From assembly GCA_947177795.1 (NCBI GenBank), contig CAMWVR010000013.1, positions 1 to 35,769 on the forward strand: a DNA stretch of 35,769 nt, in the 5' to 3' direction. The notes below the pieces were generated by a model, which ran no database searches, was not told where the DNA came from, and saw only the letters and a program-made list of their open reading frames with translations. Source of the stretch: an uncultured Clostridia bacterium. GTDB taxonomy: Bacteria > Bacillota > Clostridia > Christensenellales > UBA3700. A program made the position numbers and the translations under genes. Each line of letters opens with the position of its first letter. Position 1 is the stretch's first letter. Shown here in pieces: positions 16,708 through 25,800 of the stretch.

Positions 16708-16738
16708 TAGTTTTAAAAAAATAAAATAATTAAAACTA
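16708..16738. repeat. AT-rich inverted repeat after sigG
   Basis: TAGTTTTAA (16708-16716) is inverted as TTAAAACTA (16730-16738) with a 13-base A-rich loop. No T-run follows, so it is not a standard terminator. Its role is unknown; it may be a weak transcription end or a binding site in the sigG-ylmC gap. Confidence 0.45.
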
Positions 16739-16790
16739 AAAATCTGTCATATTTTGCTTTTTGGAGAATAAAATCTATCAGAGGTGAAGT

Positions 16791-17051
16791 ATGGCAGATT
16801 TATCATTTTGTATTTTAAGAGAAAAAGCAGTCGTCAATATTTGCGACGGAAAGAAGTTGGGACACGTCATTGACATCAACTTCAATTCGCACGGACAAAT
16901 ATTGGGAATAATAGTGCCGGGAGATAAGAAATTTATCAAGAGTCTTTCTGCGGGAGACAGCATATTCGTGCCGTGGCGCTGTATCGTCAAAATCGGAGAG
17001 GATACTATACTCGTTGAACTAAAAGGCGAAATTGCGCCTGCCGATTGTTGA
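16791..17051 (+). CDS. ylmC: YlmC/YmxH-family PRC-barrel sporulation protein
   Basis: This 86-residue protein is one PRC-barrel-like domain with motifs DGKKLGHVIDINFNSHGQI and GDSIFVPWRCIVKIGEDTILV. The YlmC/YmxH family is found in spore formers, usually just after sigG, and is linked to sporulation. Its biochemical role is not established; PRC barrels generally mediate protein contacts. GAGGTG four bases before the ATG supports the start. The order sigG-ylmC-nrdR is conserved in many Clostridia. The upstream 99 bases contain no promoter I can defend. Confidence 0.9.
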   Translation: MADLSFCILREKAVVNICDGKKLGHVIDINFNSHGQILGIIVPGDKKFIKSLSAGDSIFVPWRCIVKIGEDTILVELKGEIAPADC

Positions 17052-17093
17052 CGCATATTTATCTCAAATAAATTGCGTTTTAGCTAAAAATAT

Positions 17094-17122
17094 TAGACAA
17101 ATCTTCATTATTGTACTATACT
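17094..17122 (+). promoter_or_regulatory. Sigma-A promoter of nrdR
   Basis: TAGACA (17094-17099) and TATACT (17117-17122) are 17 bases apart, each one base off consensus. The start point would be near 17129, leaving a 22-base leader with GAGGTG. Confidence 0.7.
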
Positions 17123-17150
17123 GATTATATAAAAATATTTGAGGTGTGGT

Positions 17151-17618
17151 ATGAAATGCAGTTATTGCGGTTGCATTGACAGCAAAGTCGTGGATTCCCG
17201 TCAGAACGAAGATGGAAGTTCTATCAGAAGACGCAGAGAGTGTATGAAATGCGGAAAGAGATTTACGACGTATGAGACGATAGAAATGACTCCTATAATG
17301 GTCGTGAAGAAAAACGGAGCCCGCCAACAATTTTCGTCTGCAAAACTCAAAGCGGGCATATTGAGGGCGTGCGAAAAGCGTCCCGTACCAATGATCAGAA
17401 TCGACAGGCTTGTAGAAGACATAGAGCGCAAGATTCAGAATAATCTCAACGACGAAATCACGTCTGCGCAGATAGGCGAATACGTCATGGAAGGACTCAA
17501 GAGCATTGACGAAGTTGCCTACGTCAGATTTGCCGCAGTCTACAGAGAGTTTAAGGATATCGAAAGCTGGCTGAGCGAAATTAATACTATTCTCAAAGAC
17601 AAAAACTCCGAGAAATAA
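17151..17618 (+). CDS. nrdR: Transcriptional repressor NrdR
   Basis: NrdR represses ribonucleotide reductase genes in response to ATP/dATP. It has 155 residues. The N-terminal zinc ribbon has CSYC (3-6) and CMKC (about 31-34) with the basic run SIRRRRE between. An ATP-cone domain follows with VVKKNGARQQFSSAKLKAGI. The ATG at 17151 follows GAGGTG; a TTG at 17139 would place the start inside that site. The zinc motif immediately after the initiator methionine is the family norm. No reductase gene is in the window. Confidence 0.97.
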   Translation: MKCSYCGCIDSKVVDSRQNEDGSSIRRRRECMKCGKRFTTYETIEMTPIMVVKKNGARQQFSSAKLKAGILRACEKRPVPMIRIDRLVEDIERKIQNNLNDEITSAQIGEYVMEGLKSIDEVAYVRFAAVYREFKDIESWLSEINTILKDKNSEK

Positions 17619-17641
17619 TTTCGATTTAAACATTATCTTTG

Positions 17642-17677
17642 ATATAGCGCATTAAATATGCGCTATATTTATTTTAT
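17642..17677 (+). terminator. Terminator-like hairpin after nrdR
   Basis: A perfect 11-base stem, ATATAGCGCAT (17642-17652) and ATGCGCTATAT (17658-17668), has a five-base loop and is followed by TTATTTTA. The T-run is interrupted but the stem is flawless. Confidence 0.7.
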
Positions 17678-17689
17678 GACGTATTTTAC

Positions 17690-17718
17690 TTGATTTTTAC
17701 TATACCTTATGTTATATT
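17690..17718 (+). promoter_or_regulatory. Promoter of the unknown membrane protein gene
   Basis: TTGATT (17690-17695) and TATATT (17713-17718) are separated by 17 bases. Transcription would start near 17725, about 50 bases before the ATG. Confidence 0.6.
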
Positions 17719-17775
17719 ATGGTCGCCGATATAAAATCTATAGGCACGATTCGCATATATTGAAATGGAGGACTT

Positions 17776-18660
17776 ATGAAGAAATTACGTAAAATGAGTT
17801 TAATAGTGTTGATTCCGATAATATTAGGCGTTGGGCTTACCGTTATCGGCGGAGCTGTGCAAAATGCGCTGATTTCTAAGATTGGCGGAATGATTCTATC
17901 TATTGGTATACCCGTGACCATGTTCGTTTTGGTCGTAGTAGGACTTATCCTGATGATCACAGGCAAGTTGGAAGACAGTAGTAATGACTCGTATTCCGAC
18001 AACGAGGAAGTCAGAGAAGTAGACAACAAGGAATTCAGCGAAGGAGAAAGAGAATTCGAAGAAATCCAAGATATTAATTCTTCTTATGGTTATGAAAGTC
18101 AAATAAAGCAAGGCGAATACATGATGAGACATACGGCAGGCGTTTATAAAAATTCAACGCCCAAAGAAAAGATACTTGGGTGGTTGTTTTTTGCTTTTCT
18201 CATCATTGATTTTGCGCTTGCTTTCGTCTTTTTGATCACAAAGGTAATTATAGGATTTATAGTATGTTTTTGCATTTTTGCAGCCACTATTTTGATATGC
18301 CTTGTCGTTACCAAGGCTCGTGAAAGATCGTCTATAAAAGCCAAAGTGGATATTACCAAAGATAAATTACTTTGCGGAGAAGTAAAAGCCTGTCTTATGT
18401 CTAGCTCTACGAGCGTGGGCGGAGCGCACAGCCATTCCACCACGAGGATTACAGGCGTGACCTATAGAGTCGTCGTCGAGGCGGAGGGTAATACCTATAC
18501 GGGATATTCTCACAGGTTCTTTGAAACGGGAGACCCCGTTGTGTTTGCCGTAATCGGTAAGAATCGCATAAGTATCTTGGACAACGATAAATTTATGAAA
18601 GAGACTGAAGAGGTTTTAAGACAAGACGAGCCGCAAGACAATTCTCAAGACAGTTTTTAA
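17776..18660 (+). CDS. Unknown four-span membrane protein between nrdR and sigK
   Basis: I do not recognise this 294-residue protein. It opens with a basic N-terminus and two membrane segments (about 8-28 and 37-63). An acidic, serine-rich loop follows (66-100). A second pair of spans lies at about 134-155 and 157-178. The C-terminal soluble domain, about 187-270, appears beta-rich and contains GGAHSHSTTRITGVTYR and YTGYSHRFFETGDPVVF, ending in an acidic, Gln-rich tail. The later part resembles small OB-like or SH3-like domains seen in membrane proteins, but that is an impression only. GGAGG before the ATG supports the start. It appears to be transcribed alone, and its position between sporulation regulators does not prove a sporulation role. 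Confidence 0.85.
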   Translation: MKKLRKMSLIVLIPIILGVGLTVIGGAVQNALISKIGGMILSIGIPVTMFVLVVVGLILMITGKLEDSSNDSYSDNEEVREVDNKEFSEGEREFEEIQDINSSYGYESQIKQGEYMMRHTAGVYKNSTPKEKILGWLFFAFLIIDFALAFVFLITKVIIGFIVCFCIFAATILICLVVTKARERSSIKAKVDITKDKLLCGEVKACLMSSSTSVGGAHSHSTTRITGVTYRVVVEAEGNTYTGYSHRFFETGDPVVFAVIGKNRISILDNDKFMKETEEVLRQDEPQDNSQDSF

Positions 18661-18673
18661 ATTAAATATTATA

Positions 18674-18702
18674 TCATAATTTGTCGATAAAACTCATAAA
18701 GT
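18674..18702 (+). promoter_or_regulatory. Candidate SigE promoter of sigK
   Basis: TCATAAT (18674-18680) matches the SigE -35 consensus kmATATT at six of seven positions, and CATAAAGT (18695-18702) matches CATACAmT at six of eight. The spacing is exactly the canonical 14. B. subtilis sigK is transcribed by SigE, so the site makes biological sense. Confidence 0.55.
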
Positions 18703-18720
18703 ATTGTAACGAATACTTTA
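18697..18720. repeat. Perfect inverted repeat over the sigK transcription start region
   Basis: TAAAGTATT and AATACTTTA are separated by six bases, forming a 24-base palindrome. It runs from within the candidate -10 to the first base of the AGGAG ribosome binding site. It could be an operator for a mother-cell regulator or an mRNA hairpin just before the start. It does not resemble the SpoIIID consensus I know. Confidence 0.6.
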
Positions 18721-18729
18721 GGAGTTTTT

Positions 18730-19431
18730 ATGATTTTGACGGGATTATTGGCGCTGTTTAGCAACGTCTTATTTTTCAGTGGGTATATCAATAGCAAGAA
18801 TGCATTTCCAAAGCCGCTTGATCCGCAAAAGGAAAAACAGCTTTTGGAGCAAATGTACGCAGGCAGTAAAGAGGCGAGAGAAGAACTTGCAAGACACAAT
18901 ATGCGACTTGTAGTCCACGTGGCAAAAAAGTATTCCAATTATCACGACAACGACGAATTGATCAGCGTGGGTTCTATCGGGCTTGTCAAGGCGCTCAACA
19001 CGTATTCGCCTGAAAAAGGCACGCAATTTGCAACCTATGCGGCGAAGTGTATCGAGAACGAAATACTTATGACCTGGCGCGCTAACAAAAAAAATCTCGG
19101 CAACAAGTCGTTGTATGAGCCCGTCAGCTACGACAAAGAGGGCAATGAAGTCACTTTGATAGATCTGATAAGTCAAGACGAAGAGAGCGTTATAGGCATC
19201 GTCGAGAGCAAGTGCGTAGCGGAAAAACTCATGCAAGTAGTCAAAGGACAGCTTGACGATAGAGAGTATCAAATCATTGCAATGCGCTACGGCTTGGAGG
19301 GCAGAAATCCTATGACGCAAAAGCAAGTGGCAAAGGTATTTAATATCTCAAGGTCGTACGTGTCGAGAATCGAAACAAAAGTGCTCAATAAGTTAAAACT
19401 GTATATGTCAAAAGAAGGCATAACTATGTGA
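18730..19431 (+). CDS. sigK: RNA polymerase sporulation sigma factor SigK (pro-form), uninterrupted
   Basis: SigK controls late mother-cell genes for coat formation and lysis. It has 233 residues (241 in B. subtilis). The hydrophobic pro-sequence MILTGLLALFSNVLFFSGYI is followed by NSKNAFPKPL, matching the segment removed by the intramembrane protease SpoIVFB. Region 2 (HNMRLVVHVAKKY, ELISVGSIGLVKALNTY) and region 4 (LDDREYQIIAMRYGL, ISRSYVSRIETKVLNKL) are complete in one frame. There is therefore no skin-like prophage insertion. AGGAG at 18720-18724 supports the start. It is only 2 kb from sigG, closer than in B. subtilis. Confidence 0.95.
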   Translation: MILTGLLALFSNVLFFSGYINSKNAFPKPLDPQKEKQLLEQMYAGSKEAREELARHNMRLVVHVAKKYSNYHDNDELISVGSIGLVKALNTYSPEKGTQFATYAAKCIENEILMTWRANKKNLGNKSLYEPVSYDKEGNEVTLIDLISQDEESVIGIVESKCVAEKLMQVVKGQLDDREYQIIAMRYGLEGRNPMTQKQVAKVFNISRSYVSRIETKVLNKLKLYMSKEGITM

Positions 19432-19443
19432 TCGGCCATACGC

Positions 19444-19472
19444 TTGACAGAGCATTTTCGCCGTGTTATAAT
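19444..19472 (+). promoter_or_regulatory. Perfect sigma-A promoter of rnpB
   Basis: TTGACA (19444-19449) and TATAAT (19467-19472) have a 17-base spacer. The predicted start, seven bases after the -10, is G19479, the first base of the P1 helix of RNase P RNA. The promoter begins 12 bases after the sigK stop. Confidence 0.9.
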
Positions 19473-19478
19473 CATTTG

Positions 19479-19804
19479 GCAAGACAGCCAGACTATCGCA
19501 GACCGCAAGGTATGAGGAAAGTCCGAGCATCACAAGGCAGAGTGCCGGCTAATTACCGGTCAAGGCGACTTGAAGGAAAGTGCAACAGAAATAGACCGCC
19601 TATATTTTATAGGTAAGGATGGAAAGGCGGAGTAAGAGCCCACCGTCTTTGAGGTAACTCGAAGAGCCATGTAAACCCCATTTGATGCAAGAGAACGCGA
19701 CGCATAGGTAGCCTGCCTGTCGCAAAATCGCTTGAACGCAACGGTAACGTTGCGTCTAGACAGATGATAGTCCAATACAGAACTCGGCTTATAGACTGTC
19801 TTGC
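19479..19804 (+). ncRNA. rnpB: RNase P RNA (catalytic subunit)
   Basis: This RNA is the catalytic part of RNase P, which matures tRNA 5' ends. Conserved elements are present in order: GAGGAAAGTCCG near 19513, ACAGAAATA then GACCGCC near 19585-19602, GGAAAGGCGG and GTAAGAGCCCACC near 19620-19650, GTAAACCCCA near 19672, and AGATGATAG...ACAGAA followed by CGGCTTATAG near 19762-19794. The ends pair as helix P1: GCAAGACAG (19479-19487) with CTGTCTTGC (19796-19804). The length is about 326 bases. It has its own consensus promoter and terminator. The pattern of helices was not modelled in full, so type A versus B is not assigned. Confidence 0.96.
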
Positions 19805-19805
19805 T

Positions 19806-19835
19806 AAAATACGTCCGTTAGCGGCGTATTTTTTT
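19806..19835 (+). terminator. Intrinsic terminator of rnpB
   Basis: AAAATACG (19806-19813) pairs with CGTATTTT (19825-19832). An inner CCG/CGG stem lies around a TTAG loop, and a run of Ts follows. Confidence 0.88.
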
Positions 19836-19845
19836 GTTGTCGTCA

Positions 19846-19875
19846 TTGATTAAATTGTCTATAAGTGACAATAAT
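19846..19875 (+). promoter_or_regulatory. Promoter of the glucan synthase gene, leaderless geometry
   Basis: TTGATT (19846-19851) and AATAAT (19870-19875) are 18 bases apart. Six bases separate the -10 from the ATG at 19882. No ribosome binding site is seen. This is the weakest of the five leaderless cases because both boxes are imperfect. Confidence 0.5.
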
Positions 19876-19881
19876 CAATGT

Positions 19882-22800
19882 ATGTTGTACGCGATTATAG
19901 TTATTTTGTTTATATTATTGATAGTGTTGATACTTCTATCAAAGAGAAGCCCCAGAGGAGAGGCGTATTCTTTGTCTATGAACGACAAGGATTTTGAAGA
20001 CAATATCAAGATATTGGCGTTGGGATTGCGCAGCGGCGAAAGCGTGGGCGTAATGCCTAATATCAACCTATATTTAAGAAAAATTAAAAAAGCATATAGA
20101 ATCGTCTTGGGCAAAGTATCGGCAAACGAGCCTCTTTACGAAGCCGAGAGGTGGCTTTATGAGAATTATTACGCCGCTACGATTGACTTAAAGCAGAGCG
20201 ATTACAGGTCGTTTACCAGACTCACGCATAAGAAAAACAACGTGCGTATTATTCAACTTGCAAGATTTTTGGTATCGTCAAACAACTGTTCTTTGACAAA
20301 AGAGTATATATCCAAGGGTGTTGCGCTGTTCAATAGTTATACTCCGTTACATTATGACGAGACTTTGGGGCTTAGAAAAGCGCTTGATTATGCATTGATA
20401 GAGAAAATAGCTATCATCGCATCTCAGATCACGCAAATGGAGAAACTCAAAAAGCACGCTCAAAGAGACGCCGAGCCTGTAAAAAGGCTTTGCAAATACG
20501 ACGCTTATCTATATTTTTTCAAGCACTTCGGCAAATATCTTGACGAAAAATACTTTTATAAAATAAACGATATTAATCTCGACAATATCGACGTGAGTTT
20601 TTCCAACAACTTGGTCGACATGAGCGTAACCGTCTCCAATTGCATTATTTCCGTAAAAGCGTTGACAGACATATTCGACGACAAGTTTATCATTGAGCAG
20701 AGTTCGATATATTCTATCATGGCTCAAGACGACATATTCAAAGAGATGGATATTTGCTCGCAATATGCCTATATGTCTGCGATAAGCAAGTTATCGTCAC
20801 TGTATGGAGCAAGCGAAAGATCCGTGGCAAAGAGCGCAATTAAATTGGGTAAGAAATTCGGAGTACACTTCGGAGAAATAATTTACGATTACCGTTACGC
20901 TATAAAAGCAGATTTGCATTCTTATTCGCCGCAGATATTGCAAAAACCTACGACGAAACCCGACCAAAGGTTATACGCCGTAGTAATTGCATTGCTTTCG
21001 ATAGCGTTGACGACGTTGAGCGTCGTATTTCTTCCAACGTGGAGACTCATGGTCGCAGTGGGCGTAATTATGTTCTTTGCGTCGTTGCCTCTTGCAAGAT
21101 TCGTCGTCGCTTTGATAGTCGATAATATTTTGCCGTCAAGAAGCGTGGCGTCAATGAACTATAAGGAGCTTCCGCAAGAGGGCAGGACGCTGGTCGTCAA
21201 GTGCGAGTATATTGCGTCGGCAAAACAGGCGCATGAGGCGTGCGATAATTTGCTTGATCTTGCGTTGACCAACGCAGACGATATGTTGGAATATAGCTTG
21301 CTCGTCGATCTCAAGTCGTCAAAAAGTCAAATCGACGAGGTTGACAGCGGAATATACGAGGTCTTTGACAAGCTTTCCGATTATAAAAATATCAACGTAT
21401 TCGTCCGCAAACGACAGAATATCGGAGGCGTTTGGAAAGCTTACGAGCGAAAGCGCGGAGCTACCAACGCTCTCAACGGCGCATTGATAAGCGGAAATTG
21501 GAATGAGTTTTGTTACGTGCTTAAGCAGCAGCAAAAGCCCAACTTCGTCTTGTTGCTTGACGAGGACAATACTCTTATGCCGGGCGGTATCAAGAGAGCC
21601 GTCAACACGATGTTGCATCCGCTGAATACTAAGTATACGTTGTTGACCTTTTCGTCAAGATATAAGATGTCGTCGCTGAGTACGCCGTGGACTAAGCGAT
21701 ACGTATTGGACAGCGGTGTGGATAGCTATTGCAATTACGGAGACTTTTATTATAAGATTTCCGGCAATGCCATATATTGCGGCAAGGGAATATACAGACT
21801 GGAAGAGTACGTCAGTAAATTGCAAGGTAAATTGCCTGACGGCAAGATATTGAGTCACGACATAGTCGAGGGCGCAATTGTGTCTGCGGGAAGTCTGTCT
21901 CTGCCTACTTATGAAGACGCTCCGACGGGATTTGTCAGCCACGTTGTCAGACAAAACAGATGGCAAAGAGGAGATATTCTTCTTTTTCCATATATCTTTT
22001 CCAAAAAGGTAACGCAGCCGTTTTACAGATACGTCATGGCATTTAATATCATCAAGACGATTTTGCCCATATGCCAATTTGCCTTGCTGACAATGCTGAT
22101 CTTGACGGGACAGCTGTGGTTGTTGTTGCCGTTTGCCATAAGTTTTGCGGGAATATATCTGATAAGATTCGGATTGTGTCTCAATGCGCTCAACTACGGC
22201 AAACGAGTGAGATACGTGCTTTGTCAATTTGCAGGCGAAGTGGGCGAAATGCTTTACGACTTTTTGACGTTGCCTTTTGAAGCCACTCAAAGCGTATTGC
22301 TGTGGCTGAAGATGATATTCAAATTGATTTTTGACAAAAAGAATCTCTTGGAGTGGAAGACCTTTTATTCCACCCAAAGGGGAAATACGCTTTCAAAACA
22401 TATCGGACTCGTCTTGCCGAGTTGCATTTTGTCCATAGTTTTAGCGGCGGTATTTTTTAATAATATAGTATTTTTGTCATACGTTGCCATGTTCGTAGTA
22501 TTTATTTTGGCAATATATATTTTGGGCATCGACAGAGGATCTGCAAAAGAATTGGGACAACAGGACGAAGAGTTCTTGCGTAATTTGGCAAACGATACTT
22601 TGCAATATTTTGAAAGAAATATGCAAGAAAAACGTCTTATATGCGACAATTATCAAGTATTTCCCAAGCGAGGAGCCAACTCATTTACGTCGCCGACCAA
22701 TATTGGCTTTGCGTTGTTGTCGATCATTTGCTCTTATAAGTTGGAGAGGATATCGCAGGATATCGCAGTTGAAAAGCTCAAAGAGCAGATAGATATTATC

Positions 22801-25800
22801 GAAGGATTGGAGAAGTATGAAGGGCATTTGTACAATTGGTATAGCCTTGCCACGCAAAAACCGCTTTATCCGTATTTTGTATCAAGCGTAGACAGCGGTA
22901 ATTTCATTGCGTGTCTTATAATCGTCAAGGCTTACGCAAAAGACGTCGACAAGACTTTGTATGATAGAGTATCTCAAATTATTGACGATTGCGATTTCGA
23001 CGCGCTTTTTGACAATTCGAAGGGAAAGTTCTTTATAGGTTACAACAAAGAACAAAACAAATTCGAAGGTCATTACGATATGTTGGCGTCGGAAGCAAGG
23101 ACGCTATGCTATATTGCGTCGTGTATCAAAGGCAATACGGCTTATTTCAACGGTTTGGCGAGAAATATAATCAAGCTCAAGGGCAATACTTTGGTGTCTT
23201 GGTCGGGTACGGCGTTCGAGTATCTAATGCCGCAGATATTCTTGAGCGATTGCAAAGGCAGTCTGCTTACAAAGAGCTGTCATAATATCATAGATATTAT
23301 GGCAAAGTCAAAGTGCTCTGACGTATGGGGTATCAGCGAGAGTTGTTATTTTGAGTTCAACGAAGAAAACAGCTATAAATATTCGGCGTTCGGTGTGAGT
23401 CGCATAAGTCTCAATGCGACGAAAGACAGGTGCGTAATATCTCCGTATTCTTCGGCTCTTACTCTAAAATATGCGCCTAAAAAAGCTATAAAAAATCTAA
23501 AAAAGCTTGCCGATATGGGAATGAAGACCACCTTGGGTATGTATGAGGCGATCGACTTCACAGGCGGGGCCAATATAGTGGCTACGTTGATGTCGCACCA
23601 TCAGGGAATGCTTCTTTGCTCGGTGGTCAATACGCTATTTGACGATTATTTGGTCAAGCTGTTTATGAGCGACCACGCAATGGCGGGCGGCAAGTTGATG
23701 CTCGAAGAGAAAATGCCTACTTCAAAGAGCAAGTCTACCAAGAAGTTTGACGCAGTCTATGACGCAAAGACCGCCAATGGGTATGGCAGAATGGGCGAAT
23801 GCGGAGGATTTCCTATCGTCAATGCGCTTACCAACGGGCATTACAGTGTGGTAAGCAATTCCCATGGTGGCGGATATTCTTTTGCCAAGGGTAAGTATAT
23901 CGATAAATTCAGCGGCGATATCTACGAGAATAAAGGGGCGTTTTTCTATATAAACGACGGAAAAGAACTATATTGTCCCACGTATGCGCCTATGTATAAG
24001 CATGAATGTAGCTATGATTTTTCGCCGTATGAAAGCAAATTCGTCAATCTGGACAAAAATTGTCAAATGAGCGTATTTATACCTCAACACTTGAATTGCG
24101 AAGTGCGTAAGATAACTATTACGAATAAAGAAAACATCGTCAGAAATTATACTTGCGGTTTTTGCTCAGAACTTGCTCTCAACGATTTCGGAGGAATGAC
24201 ATCGCATCCTGCATTCAACGACATGTTTGTATCCACCTCTCACGACTCAAGGCTCGATTCTCTTATTGCAAGGCGTACCGCAAGAAGTTTTCACGGAGAT
24301 TGCTTTGCGTCTTTGACGGTGCTTGGCGTCGAAAATCTCAAGTACGAAAGCAATCTTGCCAACTTTATTGGACGGGAAGGAAGTTTTGCGAGTCCCAATA
24401 TATTCAAAGATGGCAAAAGTTCGGGAGTATCGATAGGCGACGTGCTCAATCCATGTTTTGGTTTTGTCGGCGAAGTGACTCTCAATCCCGCAGAAAGCAA
24501 GACCGTGTATTGCGTAATAGCTTACAACAACGACGTCAACGCACTGAAAAGTATTATCGAGCAGGCTAGATCGACGGACTTTGCAAAATATGCTTATGAG
24601 AGCGCCAAGTTGACTGCGTTGTCAAAGACGTATAAGTATCAGTTGAATGAAAAAATCAGCGATTTGATATGCAGATTGTCGACAAGAGTTTTGTATGTTC
24701 CGTACGATAGAGAGAAGTTGAGCGAAATCGTAAGCAATTTTACTCAAAACTTGCCTATGTCATTGGATAAATCCTGCAAGTATATATATTTCGGTTATCA
24801 CAATCAGGACGAAAAGTTCAAAAATCTTATATACTCCGTGATATATATGAATATGGCGTCGATTAAATGCAATCTCGTTGTGGCTTATGCTGCAAAGGAA
24901 AGAGAACGCGAGCATGCGCTTAAGAATTTCATAGACTTGTCTAATATCGGCGACTTGTTGAGTTTAAGTTGTCTTAGATTCTTAAATATCGAGGGTATGG
25001 ACGGCGGAGTCGTCGAAGAGATAAAGCGCAACGCTTTCATAGTCTTGGACGACGTTCCTAAAAAAGGAGAGAAAAACGACGACAATTTCAGTTGCGTGAC
25101 TATTCCCGTTCTTGAAAAAGGGGAGAACGTCTCCAAAAATTCGGTTATCTATGAAGCGCTCAACGCCGATATCGTCAAGCCGTGTTCGGCGGGAGGATTT
25201 GATAAAGAGGGCAATTACGTCGTCACATCCATGCCCGACTTGCCTTTCTCCAACGTCATATGCGGAGAAAAGGGCGGATTCGTAGTGACGCAAAACGGCG
25301 GCGGATTTGATTATTTCGACAACAGTAATCTTAACAGAGTGACCAAGTTTGAAAATAATCCGATATTCGACACTCCGTGCGAAGAGCTGTACGTCGATAT
25401 TGACGGAAGTATGCAAAGACTCAACAAGCTCGTCAAAGGCGGATACGTCAAGCACGGGCTCGGGTATACTCGATTCTGCGGAATCGCCAACCAAGTGAAG
25501 TATTGCGTAGAAGAGGGGATAATCAAAGACGGCAAAGGTAAGTACGTCAAAGTCGATCTTGTCAAAGAAAAGGGCAATATCAACACTCAAGTATTGTTTG
25601 CGCTCAACGCTATGTTGGGGGATTTGCCTATAAATCAAATGCTCTTTGACGAGAAAGTAGACGACAAAACCGTCAAGATTACCAATGCTTTCAACAACCA
25701 AAGCGTGTTTGTCAAGTGCAACGTAGAAGTGGAATTGATGCCTGACAAAGCAAGTTTTAAGTCGCTTGGCGGAGAAGTCTTCGTGTCTGAATCTAAGGCA

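Noticed and set aside
16747..16773. TCATA...AATAAAA as a SigG promoter of ylmC
   Set aside because: Both boxes have mismatches at key positions and the region is AT-rich.
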